From Oscillospiraceae bacterium (GTDB taxonomy: Bacteria > Bacillota > Clostridia > Oscillospirales > CAG-272), in assembly GCA_015063305.1 (NCBI GenBank), contig SVUJ01000001.1, positions 107,070 to 171,069 of the forward strand: DNA of 64,000 bases, written 5' to 3'. Positions within the stretch are counted from its first letter, which is position 1. Each line of letters starts with the position of its first letter. Made by a program: the position numbers and the translations under genes. The notes under the pieces are model-generated. The model did no database searches, was not told where the DNA came from, and saw only the letters and a list, made by a program, of their open reading frames with translations. Shown here in pieces: positions 9,161-17,608 of the stretch.

Positions 9161-9167
9161 GTTATCA

Positions 9168-10574
9168 TCACACATCTTTCTTTTTCACTCTTACCACCAG
9201 CGAGAGCAGGGCGCGGGGGTGGAAGGGAATGAGGGGATAGAGGTAACGCCTCTTTCCGTTCACCGTTTTGTTGCTCAGCAAGAGAATGAAGATTATCACG
9301 CAGCCGGCGACAAATCCCCAGAACTTGAATATTGCAGTGAGCAGCAGCAAGAACATTCGCAAAAATTTGAAGGCGTAGCCCAGCTCATAGCTTCTCTGCG
9401 TGAAGTTCGCGATAGCCACGAACGCCATATAGAGAATGACCTCGGGGATAAGCCAACCGATATCGACCGCAAAATCCCCAAGTATCAGTCCGCCCACCAC
9501 CGATAGCGAGTTCGCGAGCATATCGGGGGTATTGGTAGAGGCAAGTCTGAGGGCGTCGATAATAAACTCAACCAAGAATAGCTGAAAGATTATCGGTATC
9601 CTTGCCGAGTTCTCGGGAACTATAAATTGCAGCCACCCGGGTATCATCTCGGGATAGAGCATAAACAGATACCACACGGGGGTTATCATAAGGGTCATAA
9701 AGAAGACTACAAAACGAACTATCCTTATATAAGTTCCCGTGAGCGGCGGGAAGTAGAAGTCGTTCGTTTCCTGCATAAAGTCGAATATAGAGGATGGTAG
9801 TATCATCACCTCGGGGGAGTTGTCCATAATTATCGCAATGCTTCCCTCGAGTATTTGCGCGGATGCCGAGTCGGGGCGCTCGGTCATTCGTATCTTTGGG
9901 AAGGGATTATACCACCCGCTGTGTATCAGACACTCGGCGAGCGACTGTGAGCCCATAGTCAGCGACTTTGTCTTTATCGACTTTAGCTTTGACATCAGCT
10001 TATCAACGTAACCCTCATCTGCCTTGCCCTTCATATAGCAGACCACAACATCGGTCTTTGATTCCGAGCCGACCGTCACATATTTCATCGTCAGCGAGCA
10101 ATCTCTTATTCGGCGACGGATAAGCGCGGTGTTGAATATCAGCGTTTCAACGAATCCGTCGCGTGCTCCGCGCATAACGCGGTCGCCCTGCGGCTCTTCG
10201 GCATCTCGACCGGGATATGTCCGAGAGTCGATTATTATGCCCGAGCCCCCAAAAGTGCTTCCGAGAAGCAGAGTAGCGCCCGACAGCACCATCTGTATCA
10301 TAAGCTCGGCGTTATCGGTGACGTCTGTTTCTACGTAGGGAACGGAGGTCTGCATAAATTCCTCGGCGCTCTGCGGCATCTTTTTTACCGAGAGAAAATG
10401 CATCATCAGCTTTTGCATAACGGTGTCCTTCACAAAACCGTCTATATAATATAATGATAGCTCTCCGTCGCCGAGCTTAAGCACCTTTTTTAAAACGTCA
10501 AAATTTTCGTCTACCGAAAACTTGTTGTCAAAATACTTTACGTTCTGCCTGTACTCAGAAAACAATTTGCGCAT
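9168..10574 (-). CDS. GerA-family spore germination protein (GerAA/SpoVAF-like)
   Basis: A 468-residue inner-spore-membrane protein. The N-terminal soluble half contains GATLLLGSTFGGSGIIIDSR-type strands and the SLTMGSQSLAECL region. The C-terminal half has about five hydrophobic segments (from about residue 285). This is the GerA A-subunit architecture, sensing germinants or supporting DPA release. The start is ATG 10574, with GGGAGG four bases upstream; an in-frame start at 10586 overlaps the SD. No B (transporter-like) or C (lipoprotein) subunit is adjacent, which favours a SpoVAF-like or orphan A protein. It follows pfk on the same strand. Confidence 0.85.
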   Translation of the reverse strand: MRKLFSEYRQNVKYFDNKFSVDENFDVLKKVLKLGDGELSLYYIDGFVKDTVMQKLMMHFLSVKKMPQSAEEFMQTSVPYVETDVTDNAELMIQMVLSGATLLLGSTFGGSGIIIDSRTYPGRDAEEPQGDRVMRGARDGFVETLIFNTALIRRRIRDCSLTMKYVTVGSESKTDVVVCYMKGKADEGYVDKLMSKLKSIKTKSLTMGSQSLAECLIHSGWYNPFPKIRMTERPDSASAQILEGSIAIIMDNSPEVMILPSSIFDFMQETNDFYFPPLTGTYIRIVRFVVFFMTLMITPVWYLFMLYPEMIPGWLQFIVPENSARIPIIFQLFLVEFIIDALRLASTNTPDMLANSLSVVGGLILGDFAVDIGWLIPEVILYMAFVAIANFTQRSYELGYAFKFLRMFLLLLTAIFKFWGFVAGCVIIFILLLSNKTVNGKRRYLYPLIPFHPRALLSLVVRVKKKDV

Positions 10575-10647
10575 AAAACCTCCCAAAAAAGTCTTTGGTG
10601 GTTATTATGCGCAAATTTTTATTTTATATTCGTTTTACTCGGCGTTA

Positions 10648-11889
10648 TCAGAATATGAAGAAGGACGGTATGCCGTTCTTATACTCGGGATAAGCCTCTC
10701 CCTCGATAAGGGGAAGGATATACTCGGCGCACTCCTTGGTGATTCCGTTTGCTGTGTCGTTTATGAATTCATCGGAAAGCGCCTTTACCTCGTTTGCGAT
10801 AGAGGATACGTCGCTGTGCGCGAACTCGCACTTATAGGGATTAGAGGAAACGCGGCGATAGAGCATCATCTCTCCGTTAGCACCCTCGGCTGCCGCAACG
10901 ACTGCCGCCTGTCCGAGCTCTACCGACTCGTCAAGGTCGGTCTTAGAGCCGAGGTGAGCCGCGCATCTCTGGGGAAGGCTGAGCTCGATAGAGCGAACCT
11001 TACAGCCGAACTTTTCCTTGACTGCGTTCTCAAGCACCTTTGCCGCGCCCGAGAGGTATTTGTGACCGAACACGTCAACAGCTCCGCTCTGCTGTCCCTC
11101 GCCTACGTAGCGTCCGTCAGCAAACTTTATGCCCTCGGATACCGCGATAACTACGTTGGGGTGCTTTGCGAGTGCCGCTTCAACGTCGGCGTAGAAGCTA
11201 TCCATATCGAAATCTCTCTCGGGGAAGTAGGTAGCGTCGGGAGAAGCCGCGCCAACATATTTTCCAACGTCTGCCGCAGCCGCCAGCCAGCCCGCGTTTC
11301 TTCCCATTATCTCAACGATGGTGACAGCGGGAATACGGTAAACGGCGCAGTCTCTTATTACCTCCTGAATGGTAGTAGCTATAAACTTAGCGGCTGTTCC
11401 GTATCCGGGGGTGTGGTCGGTAGCCACGAGGTCATTGTCGATAGTTTTGGGAATACCGAGAATTCTCATCTCGTAATTTCTGGACGCCATAAAGCGGGAG
11501 AGCTTAGCAACGGTGTCCATCGAGTCGTTTCCGCCGATATAGAAGAAATATCTTATATCGTATTTCTTGAATATTTCGAGTATCTTTTCGTAGGTGTCGA
11601 TACCGCTCTCGAGGTCGGGGAGCTTTTTGCGGCAGCTTCCGAGAGCCGCTGCGGGGGTGTGCTTGAGAGTGGTGAGGTTCTTTTCGTCCTCAAATATCTC
11701 CTTGAGGGATATAAGGTCCTCGGAGAGAAGACCCTCGATGCCGTGCTTCATTCCATAGAGTGTCTTTATGCACTCCTTGCCCTCGTCTGTTTTCATAACG
11801 CCCTGTATAACGCCCACGAGCGTTGCGTTTATTGCCGAGGTAGGTCCACCGGACTGACCGACAACTGCGTTTCCTATAAGCTTATTCAT
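10648..11889 (-). CDS. pfp: 6-phosphofructokinase, pyrophosphate-dependent type
   Basis: A 413-residue glycolytic enzyme phosphorylating fructose-6-phosphate. GGNDSMDT replaces the ATP-type GGDGS motif, and GIPKTIDNDL carries the lysine associated with PPi use, so PPi rather than ATP is the predicted donor (inference from family rules). The substrate-contact motif MGRNAGWLA is present. ATG 11889 is preceded by GGAGG with a 5-base spacer; an upstream ATG at 11901 precedes that SD. The promoter at 11929-11957 is near consensus. Confidence 0.9.
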   Translation of the reverse strand: MNKLIGNAVVGQSGGPTSAINATLVGVIQGVMKTDEGKECIKTLYGMKHGIEGLLSEDLISLKEIFEDEKNLTTLKHTPAAALGSCRKKLPDLESGIDTYEKILEIFKKYDIRYFFYIGGNDSMDTVAKLSRFMASRNYEMRILGIPKTIDNDLVATDHTPGYGTAAKFIATTIQEVIRDCAVYRIPAVTIVEIMGRNAGWLAAAADVGKYVGAASPDATYFPERDFDMDSFYADVEAALAKHPNVVIAVSEGIKFADGRYVGEGQQSGAVDVFGHKYLSGAAKVLENAVKEKFGCKVRSIELSLPQRCAAHLGSKTDLDESVELGQAAVVAAAEGANGEMMLYRRVSSNPYKCEFAHSDVSSIANEVKALSDEFINDTANGITKECAEYILPLIEGEAYPEYKNGIPSFFIF

Positions 11890-11928
11890 TTTTGCCTCCA
11901 TATATAGAAAAATAATTCTTACGTATAA

Positions 11929-11957
11929 ATTATACTATATCTACAAAAATATGTCAA
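11929..11957 (-). promoter_or_regulatory. Promoter of the phosphofructokinase gene
   Basis: Read on the minus strand: TTGACA (11957-11952), a 17-bp spacer and TATAAT (11934-11929). It is a consensus sigma-A promoter 40 bases upstream of the pfk start and diverges from sigK. Confidence 0.8.
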
Positions 11958-12051
11958 CTGCGTTTTGAGGAATGTGGGGCTTGTTTTGGGATTTATCGAG
12001 GGGGCGGCACATAGATTTTACAGAGCGAAAAAATTCTTTATGGAGGACGCT

Positions 12052-12732
12052 ATGTTTACGGCATTGATATCTATGTTTTCTAACCTCATTCATTTGGTGC
12101 TGGGGATAAACACCCCTCAGAATTTTCCGCCGCCTCTGCCGCACGAAAAGGAGGTAGAGTATTTCAAGGCGCTCGAGGGAGGAGATGAGGACGCAAGGCA
12201 GGAGCTGATACTGCACAATCTGAGGCTGGTATCGCACATAGTGAGAAAATATTACGCGTCGAACAAGGCTCAGGACGACCTTGTGTCGGTGGGGGTGATA
12301 GGACTTGTGAAGGCGGTAGACTCGTTTCGGGTGTCGGCGGGGGCGAAGTTTGCGACTTATGCCGCCAAGTGTATCCAGAATGAGATACTGATGTATTTCA
12401 GGGCGCAGAAGAAGCTTGGGGCAGAGGTGTCACTGAATGAAACGATAGACGTTGACCGCGACGGAAACCCCCTGACCTACATAGACGTTATAAGCTGTGA
12501 GGAGAGCGTGACGGGGGAGATAGAGAGGAAGATATGCTCACAGCGGGCGCTGAGATACGTGGAGACCCTGCTTGACCAGAGGGAGCGGCAGATAATCACG
12601 ATGCGATACGGTCTTGGGGGCGGCGAGCCGATGACCCAAAAGGAGGTCGCGGGGGTGATGGGGATATCGCGCTCATACGTGAGCCGCATAGAAAAGACCG
12701 CCCTTGAAAAACTCCTCGAGGGGTTTAAATGA
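12052..12732 (+). CDS. sigK: RNA polymerase sporulation sigma factor SigK
   Basis: A 226-residue sigma-70-family factor for late mother-cell transcription. A short hydrophobic N-terminus (MFTALISMFSNLIHLVLG) followed by FPPPLPHEKEVEYF is the pro-sequence/region 1 boundary of SigK. Region 2 (NLRLVSHIVRKY, DLVSVGVIGLVKAVDSF, KFATYAAKCIQNEIL) and region 4 (MTQKEVAGVMGISRSYVSRIEK) are intact. The gene is not split by a skin element. Start ATG 12052 has GGAGG five bases upstream. Its presence implies a spore-forming organism. SigE is the nearest alternative but fits the N-terminus less well. Confidence 0.92.
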   Translation: MFTALISMFSNLIHLVLGINTPQNFPPPLPHEKEVEYFKALEGGDEDARQELILHNLRLVSHIVRKYYASNKAQDDLVSVGVIGLVKAVDSFRVSAGAKFATYAAKCIQNEILMYFRAQKKLGAEVSLNETIDVDRDGNPLTYIDVISCEESVTGEIERKICSQRALRYVETLLDQRERQIITMRYGLGGGEPMTQKEVAGVMGISRSYVSRIEKTALEKLLEGFK

Positions 12733-12844
12733 TGGTTGAAGGATAATTACCCCGATCTGTTGCCGCGGGTCATACCCGCCCCTTCCAAACCTTTTCACAC
12801 TATTTTTTGCTACAGTGATGAGGTTTAGGTTGTAATGATTGTAC

Positions 12845-12954
12845 AAGGGTCGTCGAGGGCGCCGACCCCTACCACGAACATTATAATCCGACTTCACCAC
12901 GGTGTGGCAAACAATATTTTATAATCGGTAGGGGTCGGCGCCCTCGACGACCCT
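12845..12954. repeat. Long inverted repeat, family B copy 2 (28-bp perfect arms)
   Basis: Left arm 12846-12873 and right arm 12927-12954 are exact reverse complements. Compared with the copy at 933-1043, both arms carry the matching change GTAGGC to GAGGGC and its complement. The centre is conserved and includes CCACGGTGTGG. Confidence 0.85.
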
Positions 12955-13008
12955 AAAAATAATAAATAAGCAAAACATAAATCAGAAAATCAAACGTCAT
13001 GTTACCCA

Positions 13009-13119
13009 AAGCCTCTCCCCTTGGGAGAGGTGGCACGACGAAGGAGTGACGGAGAGGGTGAATATTTTCAAATGCCCTCTCACCCGCTATCGCGGGAGCT
13101 CTCCCAAAGGGAGAGCCTA
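13009..13119. repeat. REPIN-like element, family D
   Basis: Two facing hairpins: GCCTCTCCCC..GGGAGAGG on the left and AGCTCTCCC..GGGAGAGC on the right, with CACCCGC..GCGGG between. One copy is seen in this window. The layout resembles family C but the sequence is different. Confidence 0.65.
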
Positions 13120-13221
13120 TAATAAAAAACCCCACCATCGGGGCGGGTAAAACCCGCGGTAACAGATCGGGGTAATTATCCTTATCTTTTAATCCACACC
13201 CGATGGTGGGGGTTGCTATAT

Positions 13222-13352
13222 AGCCTTCCTCCGGGAGGAAGGGGGACCGCATAGCGGTGGAAGGAGCCTGCGTAACAGTAAGTTTTGGTTAATTTTATTG
13301 CAACGCACTCTCCCTCAGTCGCTCCGCGACAGCTCCCTCCCGGAAGGAGCCT
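13222..13352. repeat. REPIN-like element, family C copy 2 (inverted relative to copy 1)
   Basis: Same two-hairpin plan as 1158-1290 in reverse order: CCTTCCTCCGGGAGGAAGG, CCGC..GCGGTGG, a spacer, then CCTCAGTCGC..GCGACAGCTCCCTCC. Confidence 0.8.
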
Positions 13353-13431
13353 TGCAGAGCGTTCGTTTGGATTTGCTGAGGTGTATTGGTTGGATATATT
13401 GTAATATAAAGCAAAAATTAGGATAAAAACG

Positions 13432-13472
13432 TCCCGACGGAGGTAAAATTCCGTCGGGTTTTATCTTTTTTT
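13432..13472 (+). terminator. Orphan rho-independent terminator
   Basis: CCCGACGGA and TCCGTCGGG form a 9-bp GC-rich stem around an 8-nt loop, followed by TTTTATCTTTTTTT. No gene ends nearby on the plus strand; sigK ends 700 bases upstream across the repeats. It may close the sigK transcript or an unseen small RNA, and it insulates the S10 promoter. Confidence 0.75.
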
Positions 13473-13642
13473 CTGAAAAATTCGATTTTTGGAGCATTTT
13501 TATCAAAAAATTCGCTTTTGGGGAGCTTTTTTACCCCGAAAATACCCCGTTTTGAGGCAAAAAACGGGCAAATTTGTGAAAGGTGAATATATTTAGGCGA
13601 GAAAAAGGTGATAAAATCTCTGTTTTGACTAACAAAAAATCC

Positions 13643-13671
13643 TTGCAAGTTGGGGAATAATGTGATATAAT
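13643..13671 (+). promoter_or_regulatory. S10-spc-alpha operon promoter
   Basis: TTGCAA (13643-13648), a 17-bp spacer, then TGATATAAT with an extended -10 (TATAAT 13666-13671). It lies about 320 bases before rpsJ and is the only strong promoter seen upstream of the ribosomal cluster. Confidence 0.8.
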
Positions 13672-13677
13672 CATAGA

Positions 13678-13989
13678 GCTTGATATGCGTTGAAGCGAGA
13701 GGTTGCTACGCTTCTGCTACGGCAGAACGTAGGGAATTTTCGTGGAGTATGTCCGTTTTAACCGGGCGACAGCAATCCCTTTCTACACCATAGGTGTGCG
13801 ATTGAAGTCCTTTATTCCCGGATTGTGCGCAGATGCTGATGCGGTACAATTCCGGTTTTTAAATGGATAGAAAAGAAACGCACCGGCACGGTGTTAGGAA
13901 AAGATCGCGCCCCCAAAAACGATGCCGCGCAGCAAAAGTTACTCATTATTATATATGCGCGGGCGAAATTTTAAAAGGAGGCAAAAACA
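13678..13989 (+). promoter_or_regulatory. Structured 5' leader of the S10 operon with terminator-like hairpin (candidate ribosomal-protein attenuator)
   Basis: About 310 non-coding bases. GGTTGCT (13701-13707) can pair with AGCAATC (13771-13777), enclosing a hairpin CTACG-TTCTGC/GCAGAA-CGTAG and a conserved-looking GTGGAGTATGTCCG..CGGGCGAC domain. Downstream, CCGGATTGT (13818-13826) pairs with ACAATTCCGG (13846-13855) followed by TTTTT, an intrinsic-terminator shape. GCAATCC (13772-13778) can instead pair with GGATTGT (13820-13826), so the two states exclude each other. Autogenous leaders are known for S10 operons, but I cannot name a matching family. Confidence 0.65.
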
Positions 13990-14301
13990 GTGGCAGTCAA
14001 AGAAAAGATCAGAGTAAGACTGAAGAGCTACGATCACACACTCATCGATGCAGCAGCAGAGAAGATAGTTGACGTGGCAAAGAGAAACGGCGCAACCGTT
14101 TCCGGTCCTATCCCGCTTCCCACCGACAAGGAGATAGTAACCATTCTCCGCGCGGTACACAAGTACAAGGATAGCCGTGAGCAGTTCGAAATGCGCACAC
14201 ACAAGAGACTCATTGACATCATGAAGCCGTCTCAGAAGGTTGTAGATGCACTCATGAGCGTTGAGCTCCCCGCCGGTGTTGAGATCGAGGTAAAACTTTA
14301 A
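13990..14301 (+). CDS. rpsJ: 30S ribosomal protein S10
   Basis: A 103-residue first gene of the S10 operon; S10 sits in the 30S head and also serves as NusE in antitermination. The core [15 protein letters not shown] and the tail segment [18 protein letters not shown] are classic S10. Translation starts at GTG 13990, with AAAAGGAGG 8 bases upstream. Length is normal. Expression is presumably set by the upstream leader. Confidence 0.97.
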   Translation: MAVKEKIRVRLKSYDHTLIDAAAEKIVDVAKRNGATVSGPIPLPTDKEIVTILRAVHKYKDSREQFEMRTHKRLIDIMKPSQKVVDALMSVELPAGVEIEVKL

Positions 14302-14432
14302 TCAAGCACCCGACTCACCCAAAACAAAGATAACAGCCGTTGCGCGCTAAAGCTGCGCAGATCGGTAACTTTGTAAATCATGTTGGCGCGCCAAAGCGCA
14401 GTCAACCAATAATTTACAGGAGGAAAGAAAAA

Positions 14433-15062
14433 ATGAAAAAGGGTATTATCGGTAAGAAGATCGGTATGACTCAGATCTTCGACGAGGTCGGAAATGTAAT
14501 TCCGGTAACGATAATCGAAGCAGGTCCTTGCTGCGTAACGCAGAAGAAGACCAAAGAGACTGATGGATACGACGCAGTACAGCTCGGATTCATGGATCTC
14601 AAAGAGAAGCACACAAACAAGCCCATGAGCGGACACTTCGCAAAAGCGGGTGTGAGCGCTAAGAAGCACCTCAAGGAGTTTCGCCTTGATGATTGCTCGG
14701 CAGTAAACGTTGGCGACGTTATCACCGTCGATACCTTCGCTGCAGGCGAGAAGGTCGACATAACAGGTATAACAAAGGGACGTGGATACACCGGCGCGAT
14801 CAAGAGATGGAACCTTGCAAAGCTTCGTATGACCCACGGCGTGGGCCCTGTTCACCGTCAGTCCGGTTCTATGGGTGTTATCGACCCCGCGAGAATCTTC
14901 AAGAACAAGAAGATGGCAGGTCAGTACGGTAACGAGCAGGTTACAGTTCTCAATCTTAAAGTTGTAAAGATCGATACTGAGAAGAATCTTATCGCTATCA
15001 AGGGAGCAGTTCCCGGAGCAAAAGACGGTATAGTCTTCATCAGAGATTCGGTTAAAGCATAA
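14433..15062 (+). CDS. rplC: 50S ribosomal protein L3
   Basis: A 209-residue early-assembly 23S rRNA-binding protein. It starts [16 protein letters not shown], the invariant L3 N-terminus, and contains [17 protein letters not shown] near the peptidyl-transferase-reaching loop. ATG 14433 has CAGGAGG 8 bases upstream; the frame is open further back to 14340 but without an SD. The 131-base gap after rpsJ is larger than elsewhere in the operon. Confidence 0.97.
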   Translation: MKKGIIGKKIGMTQIFDEVGNVIPVTIIEAGPCCVTQKKTKETDGYDAVQLGFMDLKEKHTNKPMSGHFAKAGVSAKKHLKEFRLDDCSAVNVGDVITVDTFAAGEKVDITGITKGRGYTGAIKRWNLAKLRMTHGVGPVHRQSGSMGVIDPARIFKNKKMAGQYGNEQVTVLNLKVVKIDTEKNLIAIKGAVPGAKDGIVFIRDSVKA

Positions 15063-15082
15063 GCGGAAGGAGGAAACAAGCT

Positions 15083-15793
15083 ATGCCAAACATTAAAGTA
15101 GTAGATATGACCGGCAAAGAAGTCGGCGAAATCATGCTCTCCGATGTGATCTTCGGAGCAGAAGTTAACAAAGCAGTCCTCCATGCTGCTGTCAGAGTTT
15201 ATCTGATGAACCAGAGACAGGGCACACAGTCCACCCTTACCCGCACCGAGGTTTCCGGCGGCGGTAAGAAGCCCTGGAGACAGAAGGGTACAGGAAGAGC
15301 TCGTCAGGGTTCGACCCGTTCTCCTCAGTGGACACACGGCGGTATCGCTCTCGGCCCGAAGCCCAGAGATCACCGCATAGCTCTTAACAAGAAGACAAAG
15401 AGAGTTGCTCTCTTCAGCGCACTCTCCGCTAAATTCGCTGCAGGCGAGATCGTCGTTGTTGACGATATCAAGCTTGAGAGCTACAAGACTGCCGAGATGG
15501 CTAAGATGCTCAAGGCGCTTGGCTGCGAAAAGGAAGTTACCAAGACCTACAAGTCTACCGAAGTTGTTAACGGCGAGGTAGTAAGAGAGAAGAAGACAAG
15601 AACAGCTGTTGTTGCTCAGAAGGCTCTCGTAGTTCTTGACACTGCTGACAAGTTCGTAGTAAAGAGCTGCGCAAACATCCCCGGCGTTGAAACAACAATG
15701 TACAGCACCATAAACGTTTACGAGGTGCTCAAGGCTGAGAAGGTTATCCTTTCCAAGGCAGCCGCAGAAAAGCTTCAGGAGGTATATGCGTAA
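15083..15793 (+). CDS. rplD: 50S ribosomal protein L4
   Basis: A 236-residue protein lining the exit tunnel, and the usual autogenous regulator of S10 operons. The conserved loop [22 protein letters not shown] is present. It is about 30 residues longer than typical L4 (about 205). The extra length is a charged insertion at about residues 148-176 ([18 protein letters not shown]), away from the tunnel loop. Its TAA overlaps the rplW ATG. Confidence 0.96.
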   Translation: MPNIKVVDMTGKEVGEIMLSDVIFGAEVNKAVLHAAVRVYLMNQRQGTQSTLTRTEVSGGGKKPWRQKGTGRARQGSTRSPQWTHGGIALGPKPRDHRIALNKKTKRVALFSALSAKFAAGEIVVVDDIKLESYKTAEMAKMLKALGCEKEVTKTYKSTEVVNGEVVREKKTRTAVVAQKALVVLDTADKFVVKSCANIPGVETTMYSTINVYEVLKAEKVILSKAAAEKLQEVYA

Positions 15794-16086
15794 TGAAGAT
15801 GATTCAGGATATCATAATCAAGCCGGTGATCACCGAGGCGAGCATGGACAGAATCGCAGATAAGAGATATACCTTCAAGGTAAGCAAGGATGCGACAAAG
15901 CCCGAGATCGCAAAGGCGGTTGAGGCAATGTTCGGCGTTAAGGTTGAAAAGGTTAACACGATCAACATGAAGAGAAAGCCCAAGAGACTCGGCGTACACG
16001 CAGGTTACACCTCCGAGTGGAAAAAGGCAATCGTAACACTGAAGTCCGATTCAAAGACCATTGAGTTCTTTGACGGTCTTAACTGA
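15793..16086 (+). CDS. rplW: 50S ribosomal protein L23
   Basis: A 97-residue protein at the tunnel exit, docking site for trigger factor and [17 protein letters not shown] and [19 protein letters not shown] are characteristic. The start overlaps the L4 stop (TAATG), with GCTTCAGGAGG just upstream inside rplD. Confidence 0.96.
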   Translation: MKMIQDIIIKPVITEASMDRIADKRYTFKVSKDATKPEIAKAVEAMFGVKVEKVNTINMKRKPKRLGVHAGYTSEWKKAIVTLKSDSKTIEFFDGLN

Positions 16087-16105
16087 TGGTAGGAGGTAAA
16101 GAGTA

Positions 16106-16936
16106 ATGCCTACAAAGAAATTTAAGCCTACTACACCGTCGAGAAGACATATGTCGGTTCCGACCTTCGAGGAGATCACAAAGTCAACTCCCGAAAAGAG
16201 CCTGGTTGTTATCAAGAAGAAGCACGCAGGCCGTAACAGCTACGGAAGAATCACAGTACGTCACCACGGCGGCGGAAACAAGATAAAGTATAGAATTATC
16301 GACTTCAAGAGAGCTAACAACGTTCCCGCAACTGTTGTCGGAATCGAGTACGACCCCAACAGAACCGCTTACATCGCACTCCTTCAGAACGAAGCGGGCG
16401 AGAAGAGCTACATCATAGCTCCTGTTGGACTTACAGCGGGTGACACGGTTTACACAGGCCCTGATGCAGACATCAAGCCCGGTAACACTCTCCCGATCGA
16501 AAACATTCCTGTGGGTACATTCATCCACAACATCGAGCTCTATCCCGGTAAGGGTGCGCAGCTTGCTCGTTCCGCGGGTGTTGCTGCACAGCTCATCTCC
16601 AAGGAGAACGGAGTCGCTCAGGTAAGACTTCCCTCCGGAGAAGTTCGTTATATCCGTCTTGAGTGCAAGGCAACTATTGGACAGGTCGGCAACATCGAGC
16701 ACGACACTGTTAAGATAGGTAAGGCAGGTAAGAAGAGACACATGGGTATCCGTCCCACAGTACGCGGTTCTGTAATGAACCCCTGCGATCACCCTCACGG
16801 TGGTGGAGAAGGAAAGTCTCCTATCGGTCGTCCCTCGCCTGTTACCCCTTGGGGCAAGCCTGCTCTTGGTTATAAGACCAGAAACAAGAAGGCTAGAACA
16901 GACAAATTCATCGTAAAACGCAGAAACGCTAAATAA
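16106..16936 (+). CDS. rplB: 50S ribosomal protein L2
   Basis: A 276-residue protein needed for subunit association and peptidyl-transferase activity. The segments [17 protein letters not shown], the [22 protein letters not shown] core and the catalytic-histidine region [14 protein letters not shown] are all intact. Length is normal. AGGAGG lies 9 bases before ATG 16106. Confidence 0.98.
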   Translation: MPTKKFKPTTPSRRHMSVPTFEEITKSTPEKSLVVIKKKHAGRNSYGRITVRHHGGGNKIKYRIIDFKRANNVPATVVGIEYDPNRTAYIALLQNEAGEKSYIIAPVGLTAGDTVYTGPDADIKPGNTLPIENIPVGTFIHNIELYPGKGAQLARSAGVAAQLISKENGVAQVRLPSGEVRYIRLECKATIGQVGNIEHDTVKIGKAGKKRHMGIRPTVRGSVMNPCDHPHGGGEGKSPIGRPSPVTPWGKPALGYKTRNKKARTDKFIVKRRNAK

Positions 16937-16950
16937 GGAGGGAATATAAG

Positions 16951-17232
16951 ATGAGCAGAAGCCTTAAAAAAGCACCTTTTGTAGAAGAAAAGCTTTACGC
17001 ACGTATCTGCGCCATGAACGAGAAGAACGAGAAAAAAGTTCTTAAGACATGGTCGCGCGCGTCGACAATATTCCCGGAGTTTGTCGGACATACCATCGCG
17101 GTTCATGACGGAAGAAAGCATGTACCGGTATATGTGACCGAGGATATGGTAGGACACAAGCTCGGCGAGTTTGCGCTTACAAGAACATTCAAGGGCCACG
17201 CAGGTTCTAAGACGTCAAACAACGGTAAATAA
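16951..17232 (+). CDS. rpsS: 30S ribosomal protein S19
   Basis: A 93-residue 30S head protein. [45 protein letters not shown] and the [16 protein letters not shown] segment match S19 throughout. Strong SD (AAGGAGG). It is followed closely by rplV. Confidence 0.98.
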   Translation: MSRSLKKAPFVEEKLYARICAMNEKNEKKVLKTWSRASTIFPEFVGHTIAVHDGRKHVPVYVTEDMVGHKLGEFALTRTFKGHAGSKTSNNGK

Positions 17233-17255
17233 TGCAAAGGGAGGAAAAATTCGAG

Positions 17256-17591
17256 ATGGAAGCAAAAGCAACGCTTAAGTATGCAAGAATTTCCCCGCGC
17301 AAGGTAAAGATCGTTCTCGACCTCATCAGAGGTAAGGATGCCGGAACCGCAATGGCAATTCTGAAGAACACCAACAAGAGTGCTTCGGAATATCTTGTAA
17401 AATTGCTGGGAAGTGCAATTGCAAACGCAGATAACAATTTCAATATGGATGTAACAAAGCTCTACGTATCCGAGTGCTTCGTATGCCCCGGACCTACTCT
17501 GAAGAGAATAATGCCCAGAGCAAAGGGAAGCGCAGACAGAATACTCAAGAGAACATCCCACGTAACTATCGTAGTTAAGGAAAGAGACTGA
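17256..17591 (+). CDS. rplV: 50S ribosomal protein L22
   Basis: A 111-residue exit-tunnel protein. [18 protein letters not shown] and the hairpin tip ending in [20 protein letters not shown] are typical. The start is ATG 17256, with GGGAGG 10 bases upstream; an in-frame ATG at 17232 overlaps the rpsS stop but precedes the SD. The beta-hairpin is of normal length. Confidence 0.96.
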   Translation: MEAKATLKYARISPRKVKIVLDLIRGKDAGTAMAILKNTNKSASEYLVKLLGSAIANADNNFNMDVTKLYVSECFVCPGPTLKRIMPRAKGSADRILKRTSHVTIVVKERD

Positions 17592-17608
17592 GAGAGGAGG
17601 TTAAGCTG

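Larger units (their letters stand above)
8572..9167. repeat. Gene-free mosaic of palindromic repeats between ispH/rpsA and the germination gene
   Basis: No coding sequence is supported. The region is flanked by inverted copies of the 3'-end hairpin repeat (8589-8641 and 9103-9160). Inside are a hairpin TTGTTCTC..GAGAACAA (8679-8699), GC-rich text rich in short inverted motifs (8720-8840), a palindrome TTTCTTGCCGTATAGCAAGAAA (8941-8962), and a degenerate hairpin (9030-9075) of the 31393/44375 variant. It looks like nested insertion of small repeats. Confidence 0.65.
12733..13642. repeat. Gene-free mosaic of nested palindromic repeats upstream of the S10 operon
   Basis: No credible gene. In order: a 42-nt arm (about 12742-12783) whose reverse complement recurs at 13139-13183; the shared GCTACAGTGATGAGGTTTAG tail (12810-12829); the long inverted repeat (12845-12954); a family D hairpin pair (13009-13119); an inverted repeat CCCCACCATCGGG..CCCGATGGTGGGG (13130-13142 with 13199-13211); the family C element (13222-13352); an orphan terminator (13432-13472); then AT-rich sequence. 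Short frames at 13315-13648 look non-coding. Confidence 0.65.

Noticed and set aside
10522..11907. 461-codon plus-strand open frame
   Set aside because: It is antisense to the phosphofructokinase gene, with no recognisable motifs and no SD.
12052..12732. sigK interrupted by a skin-type element
   Set aside because: The gene is continuous, with regions 2 and 4 in one frame.
13315..13648. Short minus-strand open frames before the S10 promoter
   Set aside because: Low-complexity, phenylalanine- and lysine-rich translations over AT-rich, repeat- and terminator-bearing DNA, with no SD.
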